Shown in pieces: positions 7,571 to 15,696 of a stretch of DNA of 51,790 bases. The translations under genes were made by a program, and so were the position numbers. Below the pieces are notes generated by a model. That model was given only the letters and a program-made list of their open reading frames with translations. It was not told the origin of the DNA and ran no database searches. Source of the stretch: Oscillospiraceae bacterium (GTDB lineage Bacteria; Bacillota; Clostridia; Oscillospirales; Oscillospiraceae); assembly GCA_020860205.1 (NCBI GenBank), contig JAJBUU010000050.1, positions 1 through 51,790 of the forward strand, in the 5' to 3' direction. The first letter of the stretch is position 1. Each line of letters begins with the position of its first letter.

Positions 7571-7792
7571 ATGAGCATGGAGGAACTTTCGGAATCTTAT
7601 CGGGAGAGCGCCACGCTTTGCCGCGTGCGCGCCGCGGAGCTGCGGGAGCGGCTGCGCACGGAGCTGATGGGGGAAACGGAGCGGATGCTGCTGCGGCGCA
7701 GGATCAACCTGCTGGTGGAGATGGCGGCGGAGACTGCGTCCACCGCGCGGTATCTGCGGGATTATTACGGGAGGCGCACATGGAAACGCTGA
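7571..7792 (+). CDS. Small helical protein, function unknown
   Basis: A 73-residue, charged, Arg/Glu-rich protein (MSMEELSESYRESATLCRVRA...) predicted to be almost entirely helical, possibly a coiled-coil hairpin. The ATG at 7571 is preferred because GGAGGA lies about 10 bases upstream; an in-frame ATG at 7553 would add six residues. The end overlaps the next gene by 13 bases, so it is probably co-translated with the sigma region 4 protein and may act with it. I recognise no family. Confidence 0.6.
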   Translation: MSMEELSESYRESATLCRVRAAELRERLRTELMGETERMLLRRRINLLVEMAAETASTARYLRDYYGRRTWKR

Positions 7793-8088
7793 ACCATGCG
7801 AGAGAAACGGAATATCAAAGCCTGCGCAGCCTGATGAAAGCGGCGGAAGGCGAGGGCGGGACTGCGCAGCTCCTTTCCTTAGCGCTGCAGGAGGAGCTGA
7901 CGGAGCGTCAGGCGCAGATGGTGCGGATGTATTACATAGAGCAGCACACCATGCAGGATATTGCACAGACGCTTGGCGTCAACTGCTCCACGGTCAGCCG
8001 CACGCTGAAAACCGCCCGCATCAAGCTGCGGCGCTGCCTGAAATACACCAGCCGCGCCCTGCTTCACACGGACGCAACGGAATGGTAA
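7780..8088 (+). CDS. Lone sigma-70 region 4 / HTH protein
   Basis: A 102-residue protein whose C-terminal half is a sigma-70 region 4-type helix-turn-helix (LTERQAQMVRMYYIEQHTMQ, then DIAQTLGVNCSTVSRTLKTA, RIKLRRCL). There is no region 2, so it cannot act as an ordinary sigma factor. Similar small proteins occur in Clostridia as DNA-binding regulators and in phages. It overlaps the upstream small helical gene and precedes spoIIGA by about 50 bases, so the three may form one unit. A role in sporulation is an inference from position only. Confidence 0.75.
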   Translation: METLNHARETEYQSLRSLMKAAEGEGGTAQLLSLALQEELTERQAQMVRMYYIEQHTMQDIAQTLGVNCSTVSRTLKTARIKLRRCLKYTSRALLHTDATEW

Positions 8089-8136
8089 CGCGCGTTGCGA
8101 CGGAGTTTGCGGCGGCGGAATGCTATGCTGTGGGAC

Positions 8137-8961
8137 ATGGAAACTGTTTATGCCGACACATTGATACTGTTTAACGGTGCGGTGGACTATCTGTTGCTGC
8201 TCTGCACGGGGAAGCTCTGCGCGCTGCCGCTGCGTCGGGGGCGGATGCTGCTCGGCGCGGCATGGGGCGGATGCTATGCGCTGCTGGCGGTGCTGTGGCC
8301 GCGCTGTTTTGCGCTGACCGTGGTGAAGCTCGCAGCCGGTGCGCTGGCGGTCCTGCTTGCGTTTGGCGCGGCGCGGCGCACGGTGCGCGCCGTCGCGGCG
8401 TTTTATGCTGTGGCTGCCGCCTTTGCCGGTGCGGTTTATGCCGCTGCGGGACTGTCCGGTCAGACGCTGGACGGAAAAGTCTATCTCAATGTTTCGCTGC
8501 GGGTGCTTGTCCTCTCCTTTGCGCTGTGCTATGCCGGAGTCAGCCTTGTATTCCGGCGCGTCGGACGCCGTGCGGAGCGGCGGCTTGTCGCTGTGGAACT
8601 GGAGCTGGACGGGCGACAGGTACATATCACGGCGCTGGAGGACAGCGGCAACGAGCTGACCGACCCGCTGACGGGGAACGCCGTGCTGGTGGCGGGCGCC
8701 GCCGCGCTTGCGCCGCTGTTTGAAGGCAGCGCGGCGCTGGAGCTTTCCGACCCGTTGGCGGCACTGGAAGCGATGCAGGCGCAGAATCCCGCCGTGCGAT
8801 TCCGGCTGCTGCCCTGCGCCTGCGTTGCGGCGGAGCGTGCGCTGCTGCTCTGCTTCCGCCCGGACGCGGTGCGCACGGACGGACAGGCGCGCCGCGACCT
8901 GACCGTTGCGGTCAGTCCACACAGCCTTTGCCCGGACGGGGAGTATCAGGCGCTCCTGTAA
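8137..8961 (+). CDS. spoIIGA: Sigma-E processing peptidase SpoIIGA
   Basis: About 274 residues. The N-terminal half holds roughly five membrane segments, typical of SpoIIGA; the C-terminal half is the cytoplasmic aspartyl protease domain with the diagnostic LEDSGNELTDPLTGNAVLV, whose Asp is catalytic. It activates pro-sigma-E in the mother cell after signalling from the forespore. The start at 8137 (METVYADTL) puts the first membrane segment at the N terminus as in homologues; in-frame ATGs at 8095 and 8125 are alternatives and no ribosome binding site is strong. Unusually, sigE does not follow: a repeat patch does. SpoIIGA normally lies directly before sigE. Confidence 0.85.
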   Translation: METVYADTLILFNGAVDYLLLLCTGKLCALPLRRGRMLLGAAWGGCYALLAVLWPRCFALTVVKLAAGALAVLLAFGAARRTVRAVAAFYAVAAAFAGAVYAAAGLSGQTLDGKVYLNVSLRVLVLSFALCYAGVSLVFRRVGRRAERRLVAVELELDGRQVHITALEDSGNELTDPLTGNAVLVAGAAALAPLFEGSAALELSDPLAALEAMQAQNPAVRFRLLPCACVAAERALLLCFRPDAVRTDGQARRDLTVAVSPHSLCPDGEYQALL

Positions 8962-9656
8962 CCGCTGCGAAGCCGGGCAGTCGTCCGGGTGTGCTCCACC
9001 GCCGCCGGAAGGCATGTGTTGTGCGCCCGCGGAAAAGGGGCAGCGGTTCGCCTCTGCGGGAGCGATTTCCTTTCCTTGTGTGAGGAATACCCGCAGGGCA
9101 CTTAGGAAACAAAGGCACAACAGGAGAGGGGGTTACGGCGGCGCAAGGAACGCGCCGCGCGCACAAGGCACGGGAGTATGTGCCCCGTCCGAATCCCCCT
9201 CTCCTATACCTCTCCCCAACGGCCAAAAGGGGCGCACCCCTTTTGGATAACCCCTTGCAAGCGGTAAGGCGAAGCATAAAATTTGGTGCTGGTTCTCCGT
9301 CCAGCACGGGGGATTCTCAAGGGGGCGAAAGCTCCCTTGAGCCGTTAGGGGGTTAAGGTCTTGGAGAAGGGGGACATTCGGAAGTCCCCCTTCTCCGAGC
9401 GCGTCTTTGCCTACTTTCGCCGCGTAGCGAAAGTAGGTCGTCGCCGTAGCGACGAAACCCGGCCCTGTGCCTTTGCCTGCTAAGTGCCCTGTGGGTATTC
9501 GCCGCGCAGCGAAAGCAGGTCGCTCCCGCAGGAGTGTAACCCTGCCTGTCCCCCGGCGGATAAAGGTTCATTCGCCCTGTACGGCGGCGAAACCCTGCCC
9601 CGTGCCTTTGCTTGTTTTTCCCACCATTGCGAAAGTAAGCTGTAAATTACAGCACG
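8962..9656. repeat. Composite repeat patch without genes
   Basis: This 695-bp stretch holds degenerate repeats. About 9048-9116 (TGCGGGAGCG ... AATACCCGCAGGGCACTTAG) is an inverted copy of about 9470-9536 (CTAAGTGCCCTGTGGGTATT ... CGCTCCCGCAGGAG). CGCCGCGTAGCGAAAGTAGG (9418-9437) recurs nearly unchanged at about 9500-9519. Hairpins such as CCAAAAGGGGCGCACCCCTTTTGG-like 9221-9244 also occur. Open frames here are repetitive and lack start signals. It looks like a dispersed, palindromic intergenic repeat family; its right end shares words with the MITE-like copies at 37.7 and 43.8 kb. Confidence 0.65.
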
Positions 9657-10859
9657 TCAAACAACGCGCACGGGCGTGGTGCGCCAAAGCTGCCCGCCGA
9701 CACGCTGCGCCGGATCCGGGAACCCCAGCGCGTACAGGTCTGCCGCGTCCGCTTCCAGCGCAAATATGCGCCGTGCCTCCGGTGAAAGACCGCGCGCTGC
9801 GGCGGGCTTTGTCACAATGGGGAGCGCCGCTGATTTGCGCATCCGTGCCAGCAGCGTCTGCCCGGCTGCGTTGAATGCCAGCGGGCGGAGATAGGGCGGC
9901 GGTCCGGCGCGGTCGGCGGCCTGCAGGCCAAGCGCCGCAGCGCAAAGCATCCGGCGCACGCGGGCGGCGGGATAGCGTTTTGTCCCTGCCATCGCAACCG
10001 CCGCTGCGAAGGTCGGCGCTTCGCGCGCGGCGCGGAACAGGCGGTTTTCCAACCCTTCCGCCACGTCCGGCAGCGCAGCGAATGCGCCGCGCGGCAAGGC
10101 CCGCAGCCGGGAGAGCAGCGCCGTATCCAGCCCCTCCGGCAGCACAGGGCCGCGCCCGGCCTGCGTCTCCCGCGCAAACACCGCTTCCGCCGCTGCCGGG
10201 ATTTTCCCGTGGAGCGTTTCTCCGGACGCAAGCGCCTGCCGCAGCGCCGCGGCGGAGCGGTAGCAGCCAACGCCCGTTTGCGTGTCATGCGACGCGCCAA
10301 AACGCGGAACGGCCAGCGGCGACAGCGGCGCGCCCAGCGCGGTCAGCGCCTTGCAGTATTCCACTCCCAGAATATCGTTCGGGCTGCGCAGCTCCGGCAG
10401 CGGTTTCCCGGCCAGCGTTTCTGCCGCCGCCTGCCGCGCGGCGGCGTAAGGCAGACCGGCGGTCAGATTTTCCCGCAGCAGCGCGTTCAGCTCAGGCCGG
10501 AGCAGCAGCGCGGCCGTTTCCTGCAACGCCAAAAGATTTCCGCACTCGCTCCCAAAGCTCAGATAGTCCGCCACGCCTGTCGCGACCAGCAGCGCCACCG
10601 CGCCGCGCGCGAAAAACTCCGCAGAGGAGAGCGCCCACGGCAGCGGAAGCTCCAGCACCAGATCCGCGCCGCAGCGCACCGCCGCCTCCGCACGCGCCAG
10701 CGGAGAGAACACCGCTGCCTCGCCCCGCTGGACAAAGCTGCCGCTCAGCACACAGATGATCCCGGTGCGATTCCCCAGTTGTGCGCGGGTGCGCGCGATG
10801 TGCAGGGCGTGTCCGGCGTGAAACGGGTTATATTCCGCAACGATTCCGCAGATGTTCAT
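9657..10859 (-). CDS. tmcAL: tRNA(Met) cytidine acetate ligase TmcAL
   Basis: A 400-residue nucleotidyltransferase-fold protein (YlbM family). It makes N4-acetylcytidine at the wobble position of elongator tRNA-Met, using ATP and free acetate via acetyl-AMP. The N terminus MNICGIVAEYNPFHAGHALH carries the HxGH-type nucleotide-binding motif, followed by LSGSFVQRGEAA and the conserved LVLELPLPWALSSAEFFARG. FGSECGN and RFGASHDT are further family segments. Length agrees with Bacillus TmcAL (about 415). It is divergent from acetate kinase, an apt neighbour because both handle acetate. Confidence 0.9.
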   Translation of the reverse strand: MNICGIVAEYNPFHAGHALHIARTRAQLGNRTGIICVLSGSFVQRGEAAVFSPLARAEAAVRCGADLVLELPLPWALSSAEFFARGAVALLVATGVADYLSFGSECGNLLALQETAALLLRPELNALLRENLTAGLPYAAARQAAAETLAGKPLPELRSPNDILGVEYCKALTALGAPLSPLAVPRFGASHDTQTGVGCYRSAAALRQALASGETLHGKIPAAAEAVFARETQAGRGPVLPEGLDTALLSRLRALPRGAFAALPDVAEGLENRLFRAAREAPTFAAAVAMAGTKRYPAARVRRMLCAAALGLQAADRAGPPPYLRPLAFNAAGQTLLARMRKSAALPIVTKPAAARGLSPEARRIFALEADAADLYALGFPDPAQRVGGQLWRTTPVRVV

Positions 10860-10868
10860 AAAAAAGAC

Positions 10869-10896
10869 TTGCCTTTCTCGGAGAATGGGGTAAAAT
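10869..10896 (+). promoter_or_regulatory. Promoter of ackA
   Basis: TTGCCT, 16-base spacer, TAAAAT. The leader of about 65 nt contains a short GGGGA/TCCCC hairpin at 10904-10919 and an AAGGAAGG ribosome binding site. Confidence 0.6.
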
Positions 10897-10966
10897 AGCA
10901 GACAGGGGACTTGCTCCCCATCATACAGGAAACCCGAAAAATTTACAATAAGGAAGGAACAGAAAC

Positions 10967-12166
10967 ATGAAAATTCTGGTCATCAACGCGGGCAGCTCAT
11001 CCCTGAAGTATCAACTGATCGATATGGACGGAGAGAAGCTGCTGGCAAAGGGTCTGTGCGAGCGCATCGGCATAGACGGCAAATTCACCTACAAGCCCCA
11101 ACTGGACGGCAAGGAGAAGATCGACGCGGCGGATGTGACCATGCCGACGCACGCGGAAGCGATCCAGGCGGTGCTGGACGCGCTGGCCGATCCGAAAAAC
11201 GGCGTGGTAAAGAGCATGGACGAAATCGACGCAGTGGGACATCGCGTGGTGCATGGCGGCAAGGAATTTGCCAGCTCCTGCCTGATCGACGACAAGTGCA
11301 TCGAGGCGATCAAGCGCTGCATCCCGCTCGGCCCGCTGCATAACCCCGCCAACCTGCTGGGCATCGACGCCTGCCGCAAGGTCATGCCGGGCAAGCCGCA
11401 GGTCGCCGTGTTTGATACCGCGTTCCATATGACGATGCCGCCGAAGGCTTACATCTACGCGATTCCTTATGAATATTATGAGGAGGACGATGTGCGCCGT
11501 TACGGGTTCCACGGCACCAGCCACCGCTATGTTTCCGGACGCTGCATCGAGCTGCTTGGCAATCCGGAGCACAGCAAGATCATCAGCTGCCATCTCGGCA
11601 ACGGCTCCTCCCTGGCCGCAATCGTGGACGGCAAGAGCATGGATACCTCGATGGGCCTGGGGCCGCTCGCCGGTATCCCGATGGGAACCCGCGGCGGCGA
11701 CATCGACGCGACCATCGTGGAGTATTTGATGCACCGCCACAATTACAGCATCGACGAGATCATGAACGTGCTGAACAAGCAGTCCGGCGTGCTGGGACTC
11801 TCCGGCGTTTCGTCCGATTTCCGCGATCTGGAGGAAGCGGCCAGCGCGGGCAACGACCGCGCGCAGCTTGCGCTGGATAAGTTCCACTATGAGGTGCGCA
11901 AGGAGATCGGCGCTTATGCCGCCGTGATGGGCGGCGTGGACGCGATCGTGTTCACCGCAGGCATTGGCGAGAACGGCGCGAAAAACCGCGCAGCCATCTG
12001 CGAAGGTCTGGAATATCTGGGCGTCAAGCTCTGCCCGGAGCGCAACGCGCAGCGCGCCGACGAGCATCTCATCTCTACGGATGACAGCCCGGTCAAGGTC
12101 TTTGTGATCGCCACCAACGAAGAGCTGATGATCGCCCGCGATACGAAGGAGATCGTCGGGAAATAA
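10967..12166 (+). CDS. ackA: Acetate kinase
   Basis: A 399-residue ASKHA-fold kinase that converts acetyl phosphate and ADP to acetate and ATP, the energy-yielding last step of acetate fermentation. Signatures: MKILVINAGSSSLKYQL at the N terminus, VGHRVVHGGKEF, the acetate kinase motif RRYGFHGTSHRYVS, ISCHLGNGSSLAAI, DTSMGLGPLAGIPMGTRGGD and FTAGIGENGAKNRA near the C terminus. The length is the family norm. No pta is adjacent. It has its own promoter and a strong terminator, so it is a single-gene unit. Confidence 0.97.
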   Translation: MKILVINAGSSSLKYQLIDMDGEKLLAKGLCERIGIDGKFTYKPQLDGKEKIDAADVTMPTHAEAIQAVLDALADPKNGVVKSMDEIDAVGHRVVHGGKEFASSCLIDDKCIEAIKRCIPLGPLHNPANLLGIDACRKVMPGKPQVAVFDTAFHMTMPPKAYIYAIPYEYYEEDDVRRYGFHGTSHRYVSGRCIELLGNPEHSKIISCHLGNGSSLAAIVDGKSMDTSMGLGPLAGIPMGTRGGDIDATIVEYLMHRHNYSIDEIMNVLNKQSGVLGLSGVSSDFRDLEEAASAGNDRAQLALDKFHYEVRKEIGAYAAVMGGVDAIVFTAGIGENGAKNRAAICEGLEYLGVKLCPERNAQRADEHLISTDDSPVKVFVIATNEELMIARDTKEIVGK

Positions 12167-12179
12167 TCTGTTTCGTCTC

Positions 12180-12217
12180 AAAAAACGGCACGCTCGCAGG
12201 AACGTGCCGTTTTTTTA
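12180..12217 (+). terminator. ackA terminator
   Basis: AAAAAACGGCACG pairs with CGTGCCGTTTTTT, followed by further T. A perfect 13-bp stem starting 13 bases after the stop; it could work in both directions. Confidence 0.9.
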
Positions 12218-12567
12218 TAAAAAATCGAGCCATCCACCGCATGGAGCGGCAAGAGGGACCGGCAAAAATACATCAGAAAACAGCGCGAAGGCAAGGGAAT
12301 GTTTTGCACATTTTAAGTATTTTTTCAATGAATTTCCAACAAAAAACAGCTGACAGTCGCCGCAGACGCATTTGTACGGCTTTATTCCGCATATGTGCCG
12401 CTGTATCCAGAATTATGCGGCATTGTCTTGTGTGTTTTTCGCGCCGCGCGTGGCAAACTGTAACTTGTGGCGGAAGCGTCCGTCACAAAAATTTTTTGAG
12501 ACGGCGCCGCTGCGCGGATTGTGCGGCGCTGCTCTGATGGAATGATGGGGAAACGGGAGATGGAGAG
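12218..12567. other. Intergenic region before spoIVB
   Basis: No convincing gene. A + frame of 98 codons (12241-12537) lacks a ribosome binding site and any family feature. The stretch near 12360-12380 resembles part of the sequence near 3745, hinting at a minor dispersed repeat. No clear forespore promoter was found. Confidence 0.4.
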
Positions 12568-13518
12568 ATGAAGAAAATCGAGCGGGCGTCTGTGGCGGCG
12601 CTGCTGCTGGGACTGCTGACGTTCACGCCGCCTGCGGCGCTGGCGTTGGAGGCGGAAACGCTGGTGCCGGTGGGCAGCGCCGTCGGCATTCGTATGGAAA
12701 CGGACGGGGTGATGGTGGCCGGTCTGACCGACGTGGAAACGGCGGATGGCACGGTCAGTCCTGCAAGGGAGGCCGGACTGCAGGCCGGAGACATCATCAA
12801 ACGCATCGGCGCGCGCACTACGGACAGCGCAGCGGCGTTCCTGTCCGCCGTGGCCGCGCTGGACGGGGAACCGCTGGATGTGACCGCAACGCGGGACGGG
12901 CAGGAGCTGACGGTTCAAATCACGCCTGCGCTGCGCGCAGACGGCGCATATCAGCTGGGGCTGTGGCTCCGGGACGGCATTTCCGGCATCGGCACGGTGA
13001 CGTTTTATGACCCGGCCAGCGGGACATTTGGCGCGCTGGGGCATGGCGTCAGCGATTTGGATACCGGCGCGCTGCTGCCCTTTGATAACGGCAGCATCAC
13101 CGGCGCCAGCGTCGTAGACGTGGTACCCGGCAGTCCGGGCGCGCCCGGCGAGCTTTGCGGCGAATTTGCGGAGGACACGGTGCTGGGGACGCTGGAGAAA
13201 AACACGGACAGCGGCATTTTTGGCATAGCGTCATGGGAAATTGAGGGCGCGGCGGTGCCGGTTGCGGACAAGGACGAGGTGCATCTCGGTCCGGCGGTGA
13301 TCCTCTCTGATGTCGGCAGCGGCGGCGCGGCGGAATACGAGGTGGAAATCAGCCGGGTCTACCAAAACAGCGGCGATAACCGCTTTCTGCTGCTGACGGT
13401 GACGGATGAGTCGCTGCTTGCGGCCACGGGCGGCATTGTGCAGGGGATGAGCGGCAGTCCAATCCTGCAGGACGGCAAAATCGTCGGTGCGGTCACACAC
13501 GTTTGTGTGAATGAATGA
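12568..13518 (+). CDS. spoIVB: SpoIVB signalling protease, 3' end missing (interrupted)
   Basis: A 316-residue, C-terminally truncated SpoIVB, the forespore serine protease that triggers pro-sigma-K processing. It has a signal peptide (residues 1-27), a PDZ domain (about 35-115; REAGLQAGDIIKRIGA) and the S55 peptidase domain. That domain holds His in FGALGHGVSD, Asp in LTVTDESLL and the nucleophile Ser in VQGMSGSPILQDGK. Family members continue after GAVTHVxVND for about 25 more residues (a G-Y-G ... IE-x-ML tail). Here the frame ends at GAVTHVCVNE, and three bases later the stop codon of a serine recombinase begins on the other strand. This is what an element inserted within the gene would look like. 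The tail was not found in the window. Confidence 0.85.
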   Translation: MKKIERASVAALLLGLLTFTPPAALALEAETLVPVGSAVGIRMETDGVMVAGLTDVETADGTVSPAREAGLQAGDIIKRIGARTTDSAAAFLSAVAALDGEPLDVTATRDGQELTVQITPALRADGAYQLGLWLRDGISGIGTVTFYDPASGTFGALGHGVSDLDTGALLPFDNGSITGASVVDVVPGSPGAPGELCGEFAEDTVLGTLEKNTDSGIFGIASWEIEGAAVPVADKDEVHLGPAVILSDVGSGGAAEYEVEISRVYQNSGDNRFLLLTVTDESLLAATGGIVQGMSGSPILQDGKIVGAVTHVCVNE

Positions 13519-13521
13519 TAC

Positions 13522-15069
13522 CTACACCCCGCCGATTTTTGGGAGCCGCGGATAGAGATTGATGACGATCTCTCCGTCGGCTCCTTTGTAATACTCGATT
13601 TTCTCCAGGATTTCCTTCAGCAGCGCATTTCGCTCCGCGTTTGTCATGCTGTCATAGCAATCCAGCAGCTCCTCCGTGTGTGGAATGAGCGCCTGTCGGG
13701 CGGTCTGTTCGGTTTTAAATTCGGACAGGAGCCGCTCTATGCGCGCGCATTTGTCCTCCGCTTTTTCGATGGAATCGGTCAGCTTCGCCCGGCGCGTTTG
13801 GAAGGTTTGCAGGGTATAAACGCCCTGCTCGACCAGATCAAAGGCGTTATCGAGCTGTGCGGTGAGCCTGTCGATCTGCTGCCGGGTGCTTTGCAGCTGA
13901 CGGGTGGCGGCGGCGATCTCGTCTGCATAGCCAATGGTGTCGATTTTTACCTTATAGCCCTGTAGCCAGCTGCGCAGCGCGGCGATAATTTCGCGTTCCA
14001 CCGCATCGTAATCGGCGCTCACATTGTGGCAGTTCCTGCCGTTTACGCAGCGGAGCCGCGCCTTGTGGTTCCGGCTTGCGGACAGCGTGGTGCGCGCAAC
14101 GCGCTGTCCGCACACGGCGCAAAACAAAAGTCCGGCGAACGGATTCATCAGCACAAAGCTGTTTTTCACTCTTGCGGCGCTTCGGTTGCTGTCCCGTATC
14201 TCCTGTGCTTTTGCAAAATCCGCTTCGCTGACCAGCGCGGGGTGCAGTCCGTCGTATATGTGGTATGCCTGCATATCCCGGCTCCGCCTGGTGTGCTTTT
14301 TCACCGCACCATGCTCGACGGTTTTGATCTGCCTGCTCCAGCCTCTGCGGATCTTGCCCATATATACGGGGTTCGTGATGATTTGCAAAATCGTCGAATA
14401 AGTCCACAGGCCGCCATGCCTTGTGGGGATGTTGTTGTCGTTCAGGTAATTTGCGATGACCTTTGTGCCGGAATGACCGAGGTACATCTCGAATATCTTT
14501 TTGATCGCCAGGCTCTCCTGCGGGTGCGGTGCTAACGTATATCCCTTTTCGTCCGGGAGTTTGACCCGCGTGTAGCCATACGGCGCGATGCTGCTGATGT
14601 ATTTTCCCTCCGCTGCGCTGCTGTCGCGCCCGCGGATCAGTCTGCGGTTGATGGTCTTGTATTCCCTTCGGCTCATAAACAGCCCGAACTCAAAGTATTC
14701 CTCGTCAAATTCGTTGGTCGGGTCATATGTCTTTTGCGGGGTGATGATTTTTGTCCCCGAAAACTGAAAAACCTGACTGATGTATGCCTGGTCGGCGCCG
14801 TTTCCGCGTGCGAGCCGCTCCACGTCCACCACCAGAACGCCCGCGTATAGACCGGCGCTTACCTCCTCAAGCATCTTCTGAATCTCCGGTCTGACCGCGA
14901 TGGATTCGCCGGAAACGACCTCCTGATAGGTTTTGGCGACATAGTATCCTCTCTCCTGCGCCAGACGATCCAAAATCGCATCGTGGCGCTTCAGGGTTTC
15001 CTCTACGCTCAGCTCCGCATAATCTCTGTCAAATTGTGATTTGCGGAGATATTTCACATATTGCTCCAA
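13522..15069 (-). CDS. Large serine recombinase (SpoIVCA-like)
   Basis: A site-specific recombinase of about 515 residues. Residues 1-150 are the resolvase catalytic domain (LEQYVKYLRKSQFDRDYAEL, with Ser of RKS as nucleophile; VVDVERLARG). Residues about 170-290 are the recombinase DNA-binding domain (PYGYTRVKLP, KIFEMYLGHSGTKVIANYLN, ITNPVYMGKIRRG). A zinc ribbon follows (LLFCAVCGQRV ... LRCVNGRNCHN), then a coiled coil at about 395-460. The TTG at 15069 is chosen because AGGGAGGGG lies 6-8 bases before it and homologues begin just there; an ATG frame extends upstream but crosses the promoter. The stop lies 3 bases from the spoIVB stop. It probably integrates or excises the DNA that interrupts spoIVB. 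Confidence 0.9.
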   Translation of the reverse strand: MEQYVKYLRKSQFDRDYAELSVEETLKRHDAILDRLAQERGYYVAKTYQEVVSGESIAVRPEIQKMLEEVSAGLYAGVLVVDVERLARGNGADQAYISQVFQFSGTKIITPQKTYDPTNEFDEEYFEFGLFMSRREYKTINRRLIRGRDSSAAEGKYISSIAPYGYTRVKLPDEKGYTLAPHPQESLAIKKIFEMYLGHSGTKVIANYLNDNNIPTRHGGLWTYSTILQIITNPVYMGKIRRGWSRQIKTVEHGAVKKHTRRSRDMQAYHIYDGLHPALVSEADFAKAQEIRDSNRSAARVKNSFVLMNPFAGLLFCAVCGQRVARTTLSASRNHKARLRCVNGRNCHNVSADYDAVEREIIAALRSWLQGYKVKIDTIGYADEIAAATRQLQSTRQQIDRLTAQLDNAFDLVEQGVYTLQTFQTRRAKLTDSIEKAEDKCARIERLLSEFKTEQTARQALIPHTEELLDCYDSMTNAERNALLKEILEKIEYYKGADGEIVINLYPRLPKIGGV

Positions 15070-15090
15070 GCCGGTCCCCTCCCTGCCTGC

Positions 15091-15120
15091 ATTATACCAG
15101 ACCCCCGTTTTGCCTGTCAA
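15091..15120 (-). promoter_or_regulatory. Promoter of the serine recombinase
   Basis: Minus strand TTGACA, 18-base spacer, TATAAT, both hexamers perfect. This is a housekeeping-type promoter, not an obvious mother-cell or forespore one. Confidence 0.75.
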
Positions 15121-15136
15121 TCCGCTGCGGATATGT

Positions 15137-15163
15137 AAAAAATGCCGCAGTATCACTGCGGCA
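15137..15163 (-). terminator. Terminator between small gene and recombinase
   Basis: TGCCGCAGT pairs with ACTGCGGCA around ATC, followed on the minus strand by six U. The stop codon of the small upstream gene lies within the stem-loop. Confidence 0.8.
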
Positions 15164-15338
15164 CGGGGAGCGTCGGGCCGGGAACACGGCTTTCGGCCTG
15201 CATGGGGCTTGTCTGGCGTTTGCAGGAATCGTTCACGATTTTGCTGAGATGCGGCAGACAGCACAGGCTGGCCTCCGTACAGAAATCATCGTGGATGCGA
15301 ACCGTGATTTTGCCCGTTTTCCGTTCCAATGCGATCAT
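15153..15338 (-). CDS. Small protein next to the recombinase, possible directionality factor
   Basis: A 61-residue protein (MIALERKTGKITVRIHDDFC ... ending GPTLPVPQ) with four Cys and a beta-strand-like N terminus. A GGAGG ribosome binding site lies 7 bases before the ATG. It is expressed separately from the recombinase, because a terminator stem overlaps its stop codon. Large serine integrases need a small recombination directionality factor to excise, and such factors are short, diverse and often encoded beside the integrase, so this is a candidate. I recognise no family and the role is an inference from position. Confidence 0.55.
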   Translation of the reverse strand: MIALERKTGKITVRIHDDFCTEASLCCLPHLSKIVNDSCKRQTSPMQAESRVPGPTLPVPQ

Positions 15339-15696
15339 AGTCGTCCTCCGTTTGATTTTAGGTTCCGGCGTTTGCCAGATGACGCGGCGCTGCGTTCCGG
15401 CGTTTGCCGGTTTGCGCGTCGCTGTACCGAAAATCAGTATGTGCGCTTTTTCCGTGGTTTATACCGCCGTCGGGAAATCTATGGCAAAGGCGTGCCTTTC
15501 CGCATAGTATGACCTGAGGCAATACCGCACGATCTGCCTGCGCGCGAATGCGGGCCGGGAAAGGGAAATCCGCAGAAGATCCCGCCCGGTTCCAAACCGT
15601 TTTGCGGCGCAGGAGTTGGTACAGTTCCCGTTTGCCGGATCATGCGGTATTGGCAGAGAGCGCCATAGTTTGTCGGAATGTCGGAGGGTGTGTGCA
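15339..15696. other. Intergenic, no gene and no spoIVB tail
   Basis: I translated the + strand in two frames through 15339-15510, looking for the missing SpoIVB tail (P-x-x-G-Y-G ... IE-x-ML), and did not find it. GCGTTCCGGCGTTTGCC-like words occur twice (15362 and 15393 areas). The murA ribosome binding site CGGAGGG is at about 15682. Confidence 0.4.

Larger units (their letters stand above)
13506..15340. mobile_element. Left end of a serine-recombinase element inside spoIVB
   Basis: The element starts at the spoIVB break (about 13506-13518) with a large serine recombinase pointing at the junction, then a promoter, a terminator and a small gene. The placement of a recombinase beside a broken sporulation gene recalls the skin element of sigK. 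The right end and the second att site could not be located, so 15340 is only the end of the recognisable element genes. The real element may be longer. Confidence 0.55.

Noticed and set aside
9353-9571. 72-codon minus-strand frame
   Set aside because: It is a translation of the repeat patch and carries no start signal.
12241-12537. 98-codon plus-strand frame upstream of spoIVB
   Set aside because: No ribosome binding site, repetitive GC-rich composition and no family features.
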